From Paludibacteraceae bacterium (GTDB lineage Bacteria > Bacteroidota > Bacteroidia > Bacteroidales > Paludibacteraceae): a DNA stretch of 61,823 nucleotides. The position numbers were made by a program, and so were the translations under genes. Positions 35,699 through 46,203 of this stretch are shown piece after piece (positions within the stretch are counted from its first letter, which is position 1; every line of letters begins with the position of its first letter). The notes below the pieces were generated by a model that worked only from the letters and a program-made list of their open reading frames with translations, searched no databases and had not been told where the DNA came from. Location: the NCBI GenBank assembly GCA_017456885.1, contig JAFTIM010000013.1, forward strand, positions 1 to 61,823. The letters are read 5' to 3'.

Positions 35699-37819
35699 TC
35701 AAAATCCTTTCATCGAGAGTTGAATGCGTTTGCGTTGCAAATCGACATCAAGCACACGCACTTGCACATGCTCATGCAGATGCACCACCTCGGCAGGGTC
35801 TTTTATGAATTTATCGGAAAGATTGGATACATGCACCAATCCGTTTTCTTTGATGCCCACATCGACAAACGCCCCGAAATTGGTAACATTCGTAACGATT
35901 CCCGGAAGTACTTGTCCAACCCGCAAATCCTCTATTTTTTTCACCGAAGAATCAAATTCAAACACTTTGATAACGGAACGCGGATCGCGCCCCGGTTTCT
36001 CCAACTCCGACATAATATCTTTCAAGGTATGCAATCCTGTTTTCTCGGTAACGTATTTTTCCAAAATGATTTTTGAACGCAATCCGGAATCGTGCATGAG
36101 TGCCTCTACCGAACAATTCAAATCCGTTGCCATGCGTTGTACTACCGCATAACTTTCAGGATGCACAGCCGAATTGTCAAGCGGATTTTTTGCATCGCTT
36201 ATACGCAAAAATCCTGCACACTGCTCAAACGACTTCGCACCCATACGAGGCACGTTCATCAACTCCGAGCGAGAAGAAAAAGCCCCGTGTTCAGCTCTGT
36301 AATCCACTATGTTTTGTGCCAATTGTACTCCCAACCCCGACACATAAACCAACAAATGTTTGCTTGCCGTATTCAAATTCACACCTACCGCATTGACAAC
36401 ACTCTCAACTGTTTGGTCAAGCGTTTTTTTCAATCGCATTTGATCGACATCGTGCTGATACTGCCCAACACCAATCGACTTCGGATCTATTTTTACAAGC
36501 TCCGCCAAGGGGTCCATCAGTCGCCTTCCGATGGAGACGGCACCGCGTACCGTAACATCGTACTCGGGGAACTCTTCGCGTGCAATTTTCGAAGCTGAAT
36601 AAATGGAAGCTCCGCTTTCGCTAACAGAAAAAATCTGCACCTTACGGTCGTAACGAATATTTTGAACAAAAGACTCGGTTTCGCGCCCTGCCGTCCCGTT
36701 TCCAACAGCCACTGCCTGAATTTTATACATTTCGACAAGTTTTTGCAATTTGCGAACAGACTGCGCCACTTCGTTTTGGGGCGGATGCGGAAATATCGTT
36801 TCGTTGTGCAACAAATTACCTTGTTCGTCAAGGCAAACCACCTTACACCCCGTGCGGAAACCGGGGTCGATGCCCAAAACGCGTTTCTGTCCGAGAGGCG
36901 GTGCAAGCAGAAGTTGCCTTAAGTTTTCGGCAAAAACACGAATGGCCTCCGTATCGGCACGTTCCTTGCTTTTGGCAGCAAATTCCGTTTCGATACTTGG
37001 TCGCAGAAGTCGCTTGTAAGCGTCCTCTACAGCCATATTTACTTGATCGGAAGCATCATTGTCCGCTTTTACAAAAATTCGATTCAAACGTTCAAGACAT
37101 GGTTCCTCGTCGGGTTGAATCGTTATCTTAAGAAACCCTTCCGATTCTCCACGCCGCATTGCCAACAAGCGATGCGAAGTGCATTTGGCTAATGGTTCCG
37201 AAAAATCGAAATAATCGGTGTACTTATCGCCTTCGGCTTCTTTTCCTTTTATTACCCGCGAGGTTATCATTGCTTTCGAAGCAAATACGCCTCTCACGGC
37301 ATTGCGTGCCGACTCACTTTCGTTTATCCATTCGGCAATAATGTCGCGTGCGCCTTTCAACACTTCGTCTTCGGAGGGTACCGCATCGCTGACAAAACTC
37401 GACAAGCGTACCGACAAGGCATTATCTCTTTGCATCATAATTATTTTTGCCAAAGGCTCAAGTCCTTTTTCTTTAGCAATCTCCGCCCGAGTACGTTTTT
37501 TCTGTTTATAAGGCAAATAAATATCCTCCAATTCCACCATGTCCCAACAAGAGTTGATACGTTCTCGGAGTTCGGGGGTAAGTTTTTCCTGCTTTTCGAT
37601 GGCGGCAAGCACCGTTTTTTTTCTGGACTCTATTTCCAACAATCGTTCGTATTGCTCTTTTATATTCGACACTTGCACTTCGTCCAAAGCATCGGTCATC
37701 TCCTTACGATAGCGACTGATAAACGGAACGGTGGCTCCGTCGGTTAAGAGCTGGATGGTGTTTTTCACTTGCTTCGGTGTCAAAGCAAGCGCATCGGCAA
37801 TTAAATCTGAATATATCAT
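35699..37819 (-). CDS. tex: Tex-family RNA-binding transcription accessory protein
   Basis: Cytoplasmic nucleic-acid-binding protein of 706 aa. Domains in order: helical Tex N-terminal region (1-about 300), a YqgF/RNase H-like domain beginning VLGIDPGFRTGCKV, a double helix-hairpin-helix (about 480-560, VSGLGVQLAQNIVDYRA and NVPRMGAKSFEQCAGFLRI), and a C-terminal S1 domain (IVTNVTNFGAFVDVG to DVDLQRKRIQLSM). Tex helps expression of some genes and binds RNA. It follows the GHL10 gene by 3 nt and ends the operon. Confidence 0.94.
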   Translation of the reverse strand: MIYSDLIADALALTPKQVKNTIQLLTDGATVPFISRYRKEMTDALDEVQVSNIKEQYERLLEIESRKKTVLAAIEKQEKLTPELRERINSCWDMVELEDIYLPYKQKKRTRAEIAKEKGLEPLAKIIMMQRDNALSVRLSSFVSDAVPSEDEVLKGARDIIAEWINESESARNAVRGVFASKAMITSRVIKGKEAEGDKYTDYFDFSEPLAKCTSHRLLAMRRGESEGFLKITIQPDEEPCLERLNRIFVKADNDASDQVNMAVEDAYKRLLRPSIETEFAAKSKERADTEAIRVFAENLRQLLLAPPLGQKRVLGIDPGFRTGCKVVCLDEQGNLLHNETIFPHPPQNEVAQSVRKLQKLVEMYKIQAVAVGNGTAGRETESFVQNIRYDRKVQIFSVSESGASIYSASKIAREEFPEYDVTVRGAVSIGRRLMDPLAELVKIDPKSIGVGQYQHDVDQMRLKKTLDQTVESVVNAVGVNLNTASKHLLVYVSGLGVQLAQNIVDYRAEHGAFSSRSELMNVPRMGAKSFEQCAGFLRISDAKNPLDNSAVHPESYAVVQRMATDLNCSVEALMHDSGLRSKIILEKYVTEKTGLHTLKDIMSELEKPGRDPRSVIKVFEFDSSVKKIEDLRVGQVLPGIVTNVTNFGAFVDVGIKENGLVHVSNLSDKFIKDPAEVVHLHEHVQVRVLDVDLQRKRIQLSMKGF

Positions 37820-37822
37820 GGT

Positions 37823-39352
37823 CTAAAAATGAAACGATTTGTTCTCGAGCAAAATCAATTCGCTCTCTTTCCGATAACGATTGACGGCCGTTACGCCAAA
37901 TACATAATCTCCTTTTAAAGAAGCTATTGACATAATGTCGATTGAGTTTTCTGCCGTCAAACAGCAAATATTTTCGGCACGATTCTTATCAATGGGCAGA
38001 CCGCTTTTAAATGCATACACAATATAATAGGCTGTCTGATTCTGCTTGTCGGAATCCATAGGAGCATCCCACACAAGCGATAATTTGTCTGCACAACGTT
38101 GTATGTGCAAATCGACAGGAGGCAGAGCCTCTTCTTTTTCCACCAAAGAGGTAGTTACAGGCGGCACCGCCCAATGACGATAAAAATTATTCGACAACGT
38201 ATCAAGCAAACCTTTCGGATTCTTCAGAAACGGAGCTGCACTATAAAAAGCATTCCCTCGTACATTGTCAAGCTGTTCATTCATAAGCATTTGTCGGACA
38301 ATTTCGTTGCCGTTGTGCCAAGCCGAAGCCCTATTCACTCCCAATCCCGAGACGAACAACCCGACATACAAATTCTTACCATAAGCATTCCGATTCCACC
38401 AATCGACCAACACGGCATAATCGGCATTTTTTTTGCCTATTTCCCAATAAAGTTGCGGTACCACATAGTCGATAGCCCCCTCTTTGAGCCATTTCAAAAT
38501 ATCGGCATACAAATCATCGTAGTTTGTCATACCCGCTTTTGTGAGCGAACCGTTGGCATCTTTATCGCTGTTTCGCCAAACGCCGAAAGGACTGATACCG
38601 AATTCAACCCAAGGTTTCAACGATTTTATGGTGTGTTGCAATTCCGAAATCACAAGATTTACATTGTTTCTTCGCCAATCGTCTTTTTGTGCTGCCGAGA
38701 AACCACGCGGATTTTCAGCAAAAGAGCGACCATCGGGAAAATCACGATTTGCCACGCGATAAGGATAAAAATAATCGTCAAAATGAATCGCATCGACATC
38801 GTAACGCGTTACGACATCGGCCACCACTTTGTTCAAAAAAGCTCGCGTTTCGTCGTAACCGGGGTCAAAATAAATTTTATCACCATATTCGACAAACAAA
38901 TACGGTTTCTTGAAATACAAATGCTCGGGGTGCAATGTTGTCGTATCCGCCGTCATTGCCACACGATAAGGATTCATCCACGCATGCACCTCAATACAAC
39001 GTTTGTGAGCCTCTTCGATAACGAACTGCAACGGGTCGTAGCACAACGTATCACCTTGTTTCCCTGTCAGATACATCGACAACGGTTCTAAATCGGATTT
39101 GTAAAAACTATCGGAACAAGGGCGAATTTGAAAAAATATTGTATTGATTTTTAACTGTTTAAACCGATTTAACATCGCAACTATTTCTTGTTGTTGCTCC
39201 AACGTAGTCAAGCCAGAAGCCGATGGCCAGTCGATGTTTTTCACTGTGGCAATCCAAACCGCACGCATCTCACACTTGTTTTTTGCCATTGACGAAACCG
39301 ACAACAACAAACAACAAAATAGAAGCAACAGCCTTTTTATTATCGCATTCAT
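37823..39352 (-). CDS. Glycosyl-hydrolase-like protein of the GHL10 (DUF187) family
   Basis: Exported protein of 509 aa, signal peptide about 1-23. The N-terminal two-thirds is a TIM barrel of the GHL10 type: EMRAVWIATVKNIDWPS, INTIFFQIRPCSDSFYKS, AHKRCIEVHAWMNPYRV, YDVDAIHFDDYFYPY and VDYVVPQLYWEIG. A fibronectin-like beta domain with repeated ILE/VAL strands makes up the last 110 residues. Such proteins are linked to cell-wall glycan or surface polysaccharide breakdown; the substrate is unknown. The ATG at 39352 overlaps the trkH stop (ATGA), which decides the start. Confidence 0.88.
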   Translation of the reverse strand: MNAIIKRLLLLFCCLLLSVSSMAKNKCEMRAVWIATVKNIDWPSASGLTTLEQQQEIVAMLNRFKQLKINTIFFQIRPCSDSFYKSDLEPLSMYLTGKQGDTLCYDPLQFVIEEAHKRCIEVHAWMNPYRVAMTADTTTLHPEHLYFKKPYLFVEYGDKIYFDPGYDETRAFLNKVVADVVTRYDVDAIHFDDYFYPYRVANRDFPDGRSFAENPRGFSAAQKDDWRRNNVNLVISELQHTIKSLKPWVEFGISPFGVWRNSDKDANGSLTKAGMTNYDDLYADILKWLKEGAIDYVVPQLYWEIGKKNADYAVLVDWWNRNAYGKNLYVGLFVSGLGVNRASAWHNGNEIVRQMLMNEQLDNVRGNAFYSAAPFLKNPKGLLDTLSNNFYRHWAVPPVTTSLVEKEEALPPVDLHIQRCADKLSLVWDAPMDSDKQNQTAYYIVYAFKSGLPIDKNRAENICCLTAENSIDIMSIASLKGDYVFGVTAVNRYRKESELILLENKSFHF

Positions 39353-40818
39353 CTTTTCCAAAACGACGGAGAAAACAAGAACAATACCGTAAATAACTCC
39401 AAACGACCTATCAACATCAGAAATGCCGACACCCATTTTGCGGCAGCAGGCAGAGCAAGAAATGTACCCGACGGACCGAAATCGCCTAATGCAGGACCAA
39501 CATTTGCCAACATCGAAACCGAAACACTCAGCGCTTCGCTTGGCGACAGACCCATCAACAACAACGAAACAAGTCCTATCAATATCATAAACGTATAAAT
39601 AACAAGAAACGAAAATATGCTGTTCACCACCGATTCCGGTATCACATGTTCGTTCATTTTTATCGGCAAATAAGCGTTGGGGTGCAAACGGCGTTTAAAC
39701 TCATAAAAACTATTCTTCATCAGTATCACAATACGCGAAAGTTTCAATCCGCCGCTTGTCGAACCCGACGAAGCACCGACAAACATTAAAAGCAGAATAA
39801 AAATCCACGCCGTTTTATTCCACAACTGATAATCGTAAGTAGAAAAACCTGTAGTCGTTATTATGGAAACAACCTGAAACAAACTGTCGCGGAATGTCCG
39901 CTCACATTGCGAAAGCGTATTCACATGCGTCGTACATGCCACAATAATTGCAATTATTATCGTGGTGAAAAGCACCACCAAAGCATAACATTTAAACTCC
40001 TCGTCCTGCAACAAGCGTTTCACTTTGCCTTTTATCATCGCCAAATAAAGCAGAATAAACTTTGTACCGCCAATAAACATAAACACGATTATCACATATT
40101 GTATAAAAGGAGAATCCCAATAGGCGATACTGCTCTGTTTTGTAGAATAACCACCTGTCGACAAGGTTGTCAGCGAATGACAAAGTGCATCAAAAAAACT
40201 CATGCCACCCAACCACAACAATCCCATGGCAAGCAGCGTAAGTACCACATACAGCACCCATAACCGTCGGGCGGTGGCTTTTATTCGAGGCTGCAACTTG
40301 TCTTGTATAGGTCCGGTTGCTTCTGCCGAAAACAACTGCATATCGCCATTGAGAAACGGCAGAATAGCCATTGACATCAACACGAATCCCATACCGCCAA
40401 TCCATTGTGTGAGGCTTCGCCAAAACAACAATCCATGAGGTAAAGCCTCTATATTCGTCAGCACCGATGCACCCGTTGTAGTAACCCCCGACATGGTTTC
40501 AAAAAACGCATCGGTAAACGACGGGATTGCTCCGCTCAACCAGAAAGGCAACGTTCCAAACAGCGAAAACAGCAACCAAACGATGGTAATCGTCAGTATG
40601 CCGACCCGTTTGTCCATTTTTGTCGTATAACGATAGCCTGCCAGCATCGACAAAACACCGGCAACAACCGTAATGAGCGTAGATGCCAGCAAATACGGGC
40701 AATCGTATTCATTGTATCGCAATGCAACCAAAAACGCCAGAAACATAAAGACGCTTTCGATGCACAAAAACACCCCAATCAAAAAAACAATCAACTTCCA
40801 ATTGAAGGCACTTCTCAT
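39349..40818 (-). CDS. trkH: Trk potassium uptake channel subunit TrkH
   Basis: Inner-membrane potassium channel subunit of 489 aa with about ten TM segments arranged as four M1-P-M2 repeats. The four selectivity-filter segments can be read: TTTGASVLT, LSTGGYSTKQS, TTTGFSTYDY and LANVGPALGD. GSTSGGLK(L)SR in loop 3 is a TrkH mark. It works with TrkA, which is encoded just upstream, and the gap between the two is only 3 nt. Confidence 0.95.
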   Translation of the reverse strand: MRSAFNWKLIVFLIGVFLCIESVFMFLAFLVALRYNEYDCPYLLASTLITVVAGVLSMLAGYRYTTKMDKRVGILTITIVWLLFSLFGTLPFWLSGAIPSFTDAFFETMSGVTTTGASVLTNIEALPHGLLFWRSLTQWIGGMGFVLMSMAILPFLNGDMQLFSAEATGPIQDKLQPRIKATARRLWVLYVVLTLLAMGLLWLGGMSFFDALCHSLTTLSTGGYSTKQSSIAYWDSPFIQYVIIVFMFIGGTKFILLYLAMIKGKVKRLLQDEEFKCYALVVLFTTIIIAIIVACTTHVNTLSQCERTFRDSLFQVVSIITTTGFSTYDYQLWNKTAWIFILLLMFVGASSGSTSGGLKLSRIVILMKNSFYEFKRRLHPNAYLPIKMNEHVIPESVVNSIFSFLVIYTFMILIGLVSLLLMGLSPSEALSVSVSMLANVGPALGDFGPSGTFLALPAAAKWVSAFLMLIGRLELFTVLFLFSPSFWKR

Positions 40819-40821
40819 AAA

Positions 40822-42156
40822 TCAAAACAATTTTTCTAATTTTCGGATACTTGCCGCCGTACAAAATACCACCACATGATCGTTGGGCAGTATTTGAGTT
40901 TCGCCGTTCACAACAAAACCTTTTCCGTCACGCACAATGCCTCCGATACTGACATCTTTCGGTAAACGCAGGTTTTTCACCTTATCCTGCGTTATTTTAT
41001 CGTTTTCGTTTACAATAAATTCCACAACCTCGGCATCCGAATAAGTCAAACACTGCACATTCAGCACATCGTCATTCAAAGTCAGCTGATAAATGTAACT
41101 TGCCGCAATCAGTTTTTTATTGATAATAGAACCAATATCCAAATTGTCGGCCACGTCAATGTAGTCGAGATTTTCAATTTCGGCAATACTCTTTTTTATT
41201 CCGAAACTTTTTGCCGTCAAGCACGTCAAAGTATTGGCTTCCGAATTGTCGGTAATAGCTACGAAAGCATCCATTTCCTGCAAGCCTTCGCTTTTAAGCA
41301 AATCCAAATCGCGCCCATCACCTTGCACAATGAGCAAATTGGGCAATCCCATTTCCGACAATTTCCGACATCGTTCAGTATTGCTTTCAATTACGGTTAT
41401 TTCCACATCTTTCGGAATATCACGAATTGCTCTTCGGGCAATCGAGCCGCCTCCCATAAACATCACTTTTTTGACAGCAAACAACGATTTGCCTGCATCT
41501 TGCCGAACAAATTCAAGATTCTCTTTTGTCGTTATGAAATACACGACATCGCCAGGTAAAACCTCGTCAGCTCCTTTCGGTATGATGGTTTTCAGATGGC
41601 GTTTGATGGCAACAATCCGATAACGACCATGGTCGAAATAGCCCGACGAGAACAATTTGTTCACCAACGGAGCTCCCGCACGCACTTTGACGCAAAGCAA
41701 TATCAACGCTTTATTGCAAAAATATCGTTGTTCGCGCAACCAACCCGTTTTCAACGAATCGATAATTTCGTTGGCTGCCAAACGCTCGGGCATAATCAAC
41801 GAAGCAACACCAAGTTTTTTAAAGAACTCTGCATTTTGAGGTTTCAAATATTCGGTATTATTGATACGCGCCACCGTTTTTTTTGCACCTAAATTGGTTG
41901 CCAGCATACAAGCCGTCATATTGACACTTTCGTCGGGCGTTACGGCAATGAACAAATCGGCATTCTTTACACTGCATTCCGTCAAATCCTCAAGCGAGGT
42001 AGGTCGCCCTATTTTCGTCATCAAATCGTAATTGGCATCAAGTCCACGCAGACGTTCTTCGCTTTCATCCAAAAGCACAATATCGAAATTGTCGCGCACC
42101 AACATTTTTGCCAAATGAGTTCCAACTGCGCCCGCACCTGCTATAATTATTCTCAT
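40822..42156 (-). CDS. trkA: Trk potassium transport NAD-binding subunit TrkA
   Basis: Cytoplasmic regulator of TrkH, 444 aa, with two Rossmann RCK-N domains (starting [17 protein letters not shown] at residue 3 and [14 protein letters not shown] at about 228), each followed by a TrkA-C domain (about 135-215 and 365-444). Binds NAD(H)/ATP and gates the channel. The gene overlaps the dxs stop codon by 4 nt and is followed by trkH. Confidence 0.95.
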   Translation of the reverse strand: MRIIIAGAGAVGTHLAKMLVRDNFDIVLLDESEERLRGLDANYDLMTKIGRPTSLEDLTECSVKNADLFIAVTPDESVNMTACMLATNLGAKKTVARINNTEYLKPQNAEFFKKLGVASLIMPERLAANEIIDSLKTGWLREQRYFCNKALILLCVKVRAGAPLVNKLFSSGYFDHGRYRIVAIKRHLKTIIPKGADEVLPGDVVYFITTKENLEFVRQDAGKSLFAVKKVMFMGGGSIARRAIRDIPKDVEITVIESNTERCRKLSEMGLPNLLIVQGDGRDLDLLKSEGLQEMDAFVAITDNSEANTLTCLTAKSFGIKKSIAEIENLDYIDVADNLDIGSIINKKLIAASYIYQLTLNDDVLNVQCLTYSDAEVVEFIVNENDKITQDKVKNLRLPKDVSIGGIVRDGKGFVVNGETQILPNDHVVVFCTAASIRKLEKLF

Positions 42157-44057
42157 CGCTGCTGTATGTTTTTAAGAATATTAGTTAATGTTTCGGCAAT
42201 GCCTTTACTATCAAGTCCCAGCATTTCATAAAGTTCAAAAGGCATACCATGTTCGACAAAAACATCGGGGATTCCCAGCCGCGTAATTTTCGGCGACAAG
42301 TTGTTGTCAGACATAAATTCCAACACGGCACTTCCCATTCCTCCTTTCAAAACACCATCTTCCACCGTTACTATTTGTCGATATTTTTGTCCTATTTCAC
42401 GCAGCAAAACCTCGTCCAAAGGCTTCACAAAACGTAGGTCGTACAAAGCAACCCGCTCCGCATCGTTACCCAACGATTCAATGGCACGCAACGCCGTATT
42501 TCCAATCGGTCCGATGCTTATCACAGCCACCTCCGAACCATTTTTTACACACCGACCTTTCCCGACGGGGACTTCCCGCATCGGTGTTCTCCATTCTTTT
42601 AAGACTCCTGCACCACGCGGATAACGAATCACAAAAGCTCCTTTGTCGGGCAACTGTGCCGTGTACATCAGGTTTCTCAATTCCGACTCGTCAAACGGCG
42701 AAGCAATTGTAAGATTTGGAATACAACGGAAGTATGCCAAATCGAATTCTCCCTGATGCGTTGCTCCGTCTTGCCCGACAATACCCGCCCGATCCAAGCA
42801 GAGCACCACGTTCAAATTTTGCAGCGCCACATCGTGTATCACATTGTCGTAAGCCCGTTGCATAAACGAGGAATAGATGTTACAAAACGGCAATAATCCC
42901 TCTTTTGCCAAACCTGCCGAAAAAGTTACGGCATGTCCCTCGGCAATGCCGACGTCGAATACCCTATCGGGCAATTCGTTTTTCATTATGTTCATCGAAC
43001 AACCAGACATCATTGCCGGCGTTATGCCTACAATTTTTTCATTTTTTCGTGCCAATTCCAACAAGGTATTTCCAAACACTTCTTGAAACAGCGGAGGCAT
43101 TCCCTGTTTTTTATTATTTACACGCTCGCCCGTTTCCTTATTGAACTCACCCGGCGCATGCCACAGCGTAGCCGACTCTTCAGCCGATTTATAACCCTTG
43201 CCTTTCACCGTTATGCAATGCAACACCTTGGGACCCTTAAAGCGTTTTATTTTTTCCAATGTTTCTACCAACAATTTCACATCGTGCCCGTCTATCGGAC
43301 CGAAATAACGGATATTCAATCCCTCGAAGATATTGTTTTTAGAGAGTTTTTTTCCTTTCAATGTATTTGTAAAACGGATAATACGATTTTTTTGATCGTC
43401 GGTAATCAGATGCAAACGCTTCAAACAGCGATACACCTTGTAACGTAAATTATTATAAGCTGTCGAAGTATGAATATTCGTCAGATAACGGCTTATGCCG
43501 CTCACTATCGGGTCTATGGCTATTCCGTTATCATTTAAAATAATCAATAAATTGTTCGGATTGATTGATGCATTGTTCAACCCCTCGAAAGCCAATCCGC
43601 CGGTCATCGAGCCATCGCCGATAACGGCTACCACCTGTCGGTCGTCCTCTCCTTTCAGATTCGAGGCAACGGACATACCCAATGCAGCAGAAATCGATGT
43701 AGAGGAATGTCCTACGCCAAAGGCATCGTACGCGCTCTCTTTGGGCGAAGGGAATCCGCTTAAACCCTTAAATCTGCGATTGGTGGAGAAACGCTCGCGA
43801 CGCCCCGTCAGAATTTTATGAGCATACGCCTGATGACCAACATCCCACACCAAACGATCGTAAGGCGTCGAAAAAACATAATGCAATGCCACCGACAACT
43901 CCACCACGCCAAGACTTGCACCCAAATGCCCCGGGTTATGCGAAAGTTCGTCGATGATAAACTGACGCAACTCCGCACACACCTGCTCCAATTGTTGCTT
44001 GCCAAGTTTCTTCAAGTCGTCGGGAGTATTTATATGTTGCAACAAACCTGATTCCAT
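42153..44057 (-). CDS. dxs: 1-deoxy-D-xylulose-5-phosphate synthase
   Basis: First enzyme of the MEP isoprenoid pathway, condensing pyruvate and glyceraldehyde 3-phosphate with thiamine diphosphate. The 634-aa protein has [36 protein letters not shown], the ThDP motif [16 protein letters not shown] to LNDN, and in the second half [18 protein letters not shown] and the transketolase C-terminal domain. The ATG at 44057 is used; the frame has a TTG just before. A TATTTTTG box at 44080-44087 on the minus strand is a likely promoter. First gene of a five-gene operon. Confidence 0.95.
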   Translation of the reverse strand: MESGLLQHINTPDDLKKLGKQQLEQVCAELRQFIIDELSHNPGHLGASLGVVELSVALHYVFSTPYDRLVWDVGHQAYAHKILTGRRERFSTNRRFKGLSGFPSPKESAYDAFGVGHSSTSISAALGMSVASNLKGEDDRQVVAVIGDGSMTGGLAFEGLNNASINPNNLLIILNDNGIAIDPIVSGISRYLTNIHTSTAYNNLRYKVYRCLKRLHLITDDQKNRIIRFTNTLKGKKLSKNNIFEGLNIRYFGPIDGHDVKLLVETLEKIKRFKGPKVLHCITVKGKGYKSAEESATLWHAPGEFNKETGERVNNKKQGMPPLFQEVFGNTLLELARKNEKIVGITPAMMSGCSMNIMKNELPDRVFDVGIAEGHAVTFSAGLAKEGLLPFCNIYSSFMQRAYDNVIHDVALQNLNVVLCLDRAGIVGQDGATHQGEFDLAYFRCIPNLTIASPFDESELRNLMYTAQLPDKGAFVIRYPRGAGVLKEWRTPMREVPVGKGRCVKNGSEVAVISIGPIGNTALRAIESLGNDAERVALYDLRFVKPLDEVLLREIGQKYRQIVTVEDGVLKGGMGSAVLEFMSDNNLSPKITRLGIPDVFVEHGMPFELYEMLGLDSKGIAETLTNILKNIQQR

Positions 44058-44149
44058 CAATTCTGCCTAATCAATCGTGCAAAAATAATACAAAATAAAA
44101 CATTTTCAGTTTTTAAGCATAAAAATCAAAAACAATAAGAAATTTGATA

Positions 44150-44157
44150 TATCTTTG
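44150..44157 (+). promoter_or_regulatory. -7 box of the metK promoter
   Basis: TATCTTTG matches TAnnTTTG; no clear TTTG is found 19-21 bp upstream. The start would be about 44164, giving a 150-nt leader before metK. Confidence 0.5.
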
Positions 44158-44175
44158 CAAAGTTTCTTACTAAAA

Positions 44176-44221
44176 CGTGGACAAATTTGGATGCTTGCAA
44201 CCACAATAAAAAATGCTAAAA
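44176..44221 (+). promoter_or_regulatory. SAM-II-like riboswitch candidate in the metK leader
   Basis: GTGG (44177-44180) and CCAC (44201-44204) close a hairpin of exactly 20 nt whose 3' part reads TGCTTGCAA; after it come TAAA and then GCTAAA (44215-44220). These parts and their order match the P1 stem, loop end and 3' tail of SAM-II (metA-type) riboswitches as I remember them. The pseudoknot helix P2 is not convincing here, so this could be a divergent form, a decayed copy or a chance match. It begins about 12 nt after the predicted transcript start and stands before a SAM synthetase gene. Confidence 0.42.
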
Positions 44222-44314
44222 ACACACATCTTTTTATTTTCCAAGCAAAACTCTTTAATTCACGTTTTTTAAGACTATAATTAACCATATTATTAACTTA
44301 AAAAACAATTATTT

Positions 44315-45598
44315 ATGAGTTACTTTTTCACATCAGAATCTGTATCTGAAGGACATCCCGACAAAGTGGCAGACCAAATTTCCGACGCCATTCTCGACAA
44401 TTTTTTAGCACAAGACGCATCGTCGAAAGTTGCGTGCGAAACATTGGTTACAACAGGGCAGGTAGTGCTTGCCGGTGAAGTAAAGTCGAATGCTTATGTC
44501 GATGTGCAGAGCGTGGCACGCAAAGTTATCAACCGCATTGGCTATACAAAAAGCGAGTATATGTTCGACTGCAACTCCTGCGGAATTTTTTCGGCCATTC
44601 ACGAGCAATCGAGCGACATCAACCAAGGTGTTGAGCGTCAAGACCCGATGGAGCAAGGCGCCGGCGACCAGGGAATGATGTTTGGTTACGCCTGCAACGA
44701 AACAAAAAATTTTATGCCCATCACACTCGACTTGGCTCATTCGCTTTTGTTGGAACTGAAAAACATCAGAAACGAAGGAAAGCAAATGCGTTACCTTCGA
44801 CCCGATGCAAAATCGCAGGTTACAATCGAATACGACGACGACAACCGTCCCGTGCGTATCGACACCATCGTAATTTCGACACAACACGACGATTTTATCC
44901 ACCCCTCCGAAAGCAAAACACAACAACAAGCCGACGAAGAGATGCTGAATATCATCCAAAATGACGTACAAAACATCTTAATCCCGAAAGTGATAGAAAG
45001 CGACCCGCAATACAAACGCATTTTCACGAACGATTACAAATTGTTTGTCAACCCGACAGGTAAGTTTGTCATCGGAGGACCGCACGGCGACACGGGGCTG
45101 ACCGGTCGGAAAATCATTGTAGATACCTACGGAGGCAAAGGAGCCCACGGCGGAGGTGCATTTTCGGGCAAAGACCCTTCGAAAGTTGACCGATCGGCAG
45201 CTTATGCGGCACGACATATTGCCAAAAACATTGTTGCTGCAGGCATTGCCAACGAAGTTTTGGTGCAAGTGGCATACGCTATCGGCGTAGCAAAACCGAT
45301 GAATTTGTATATCAATACCTACGGTACGGCAAACATCGAAATGAGCGATGGCGAAATTGCCAAACGTATAGAGCAGGTTTTCGACATGCGCCCAAAAGCA
45401 ATCGAAGACCGTTTGAAACTCCGCAACCCGATTTACGAAGAAACGGCTTCGTACGGACACGTCGGTCGTACACCCGAAGTAGTCAGCAAAACATTCAAAG
45501 ACGGTAACGGAAAAGAAATTTCTTGCCAAGTAGAATTGTTTACTTGGGAAAAAACCGACAAAGCAGAAGAGTTAAAGGCTTTGTTCGGAATTGGATAA
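44315..45598 (+). CDS. metK: S-adenosylmethionine synthetase
   Basis: Makes SAM from methionine and ATP. The 427-aa protein has [15 protein letters not shown] near the N-terminus, [16 protein letters not shown], the ATP-binding [20 protein letters not shown] and [19 protein letters not shown]. It is about 40 residues longer than E. coli MetK, as usual in this phylum. It stands alone with its own leader and terminator, divergent from the dxs operon. Confidence 0.96.
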   Translation: MSYFFTSESVSEGHPDKVADQISDAILDNFLAQDASSKVACETLVTTGQVVLAGEVKSNAYVDVQSVARKVINRIGYTKSEYMFDCNSCGIFSAIHEQSSDINQGVERQDPMEQGAGDQGMMFGYACNETKNFMPITLDLAHSLLLELKNIRNEGKQMRYLRPDAKSQVTIEYDDDNRPVRIDTIVISTQHDDFIHPSESKTQQQADEEMLNIIQNDVQNILIPKVIESDPQYKRIFTNDYKLFVNPTGKFVIGGPHGDTGLTGRKIIVDTYGGKGAHGGGAFSGKDPSKVDRSAAYAARHIAKNIVAAGIANEVLVQVAYAIGVAKPMNLYINTYGTANIEMSDGEIAKRIEQVFDMRPKAIEDRLKLRNPIYEETASYGHVGRTPEVVSKTFKDGNGKEISCQVELFTWEKTDKAEELKALFGIG

Positions 45599-45629
45599 GT
45601 CCTCTTAAAAGAGACGACTATCCCCCTAA

Positions 45630-45670
45630 AAATGAGTTATGTAGCTTCTAACGCAACTCATTTGCTTTTT
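45630..45670 (+). terminator. Terminator of metK
   Basis: Nine-bp stem AAATGAGTT/AACTCATTT with a 16-nt loop followed by GCTTTTT, about 30 nt after the stop codon. Confidence 0.7.
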
Positions 45671-45763
45671 AGAAAATAATTATTTTATGCCGATTGCTTT
45701 ATCAAAAGGAATATATATCATAAAAACAAAAAACGGAAACAGAAAAATCGTCGTGAAATAAAT

Positions 45764-45794
45764 TTTGCTCTTAAAAATAAAAGTTCTATCTTTG
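45764..45794 (+). promoter_or_regulatory. Promoter of rpsO
   Basis: TTTG at 45764-45767, 19 bp, TATCTTTG at 45787-45794, an exact consensus. Start predicted near 45801, inside a small inverted repeat CCGT-TTTT-ACGG (45799-45810). Confidence 0.8.
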
Positions 45795-45842
45795 CAGTCC
45801 GTTTTTACGGAATTATAAATAATTTTTTAACAATTCTATTTT

Positions 45843-46112
45843 ATGTATTTATCAACAGAAAAAAAGGTAGAAATCTTTGGAAAATACGGGAAGTCTAATA
45901 CTGATACCGGGTCGGCAGAATCCCAGATAGCATTATTTTCCTACCGTATTAGCCATTTGACTGAACACATGAAGTCAAATAAGAAAGATTATAGCACCTC
46001 ACGCGCTTTGAAAGCGTTGGTGGGAAAACGTCGCCAATTGCTCGACTATCTTAAAGAAAAAGATATCGAACGCTATCGTGCGATAATTAAGGAGTTGGGT
46101 ATCAGAAAGTGA
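45843..46112 (+). CDS. rpsO: 30S ribosomal protein S15
   Basis: Primary binding protein of the 16S rRNA central domain, 89 aa. It has the family sequence FGKYGKSNTDTGSAESQIAL, the HLTEHMKSNKKDYSTSRAL helix and LVGKRRQLLDYLKEKD. A 40-nt leader with a short hairpin precedes it; S15 often controls its own translation, but the control site here is not identified. Monocistronic, with promoter and terminator. Confidence 0.97.
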   Translation: MYLSTEKKVEIFGKYGKSNTDTGSAESQIALFSYRISHLTEHMKSNKKDYSTSRALKALVGKRRQLLDYLKEKDIERYRAIIKELGIRK

Positions 46113-46130
46113 CCCCGTTCCAAAAAAGGA

Positions 46131-46166
46131 AAAAGACATTCCCCAAACGGAATGTCTTTTATTATT
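46131..46166 (+). terminator. Terminator of rpsO
   Basis: Perfect 12-bp stem AAAAGACATTCC/GGAATGTCTTTT with a 6-nt loop and a following T-rich tail, 19 nt after the stop. Confidence 0.9.
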
Positions 46167-46203
46167 TTTTTCAGATTCGCTTTTCTCTTTGCTCAACAAA
46201 AAA

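Noticed and set aside
38099-39091. A 330-codon open frame opposite the GHL10 gene.
   Set aside because: Shadow of a well-supported gene; product is Ile/Arg/His-rich without a recognisable fold.
44106-44288. A 60-codon minus-strand frame in the metK leader.
   Set aside because: It lies across the divergent promoters and the SAM-II-like element and has no similarity to known proteins.
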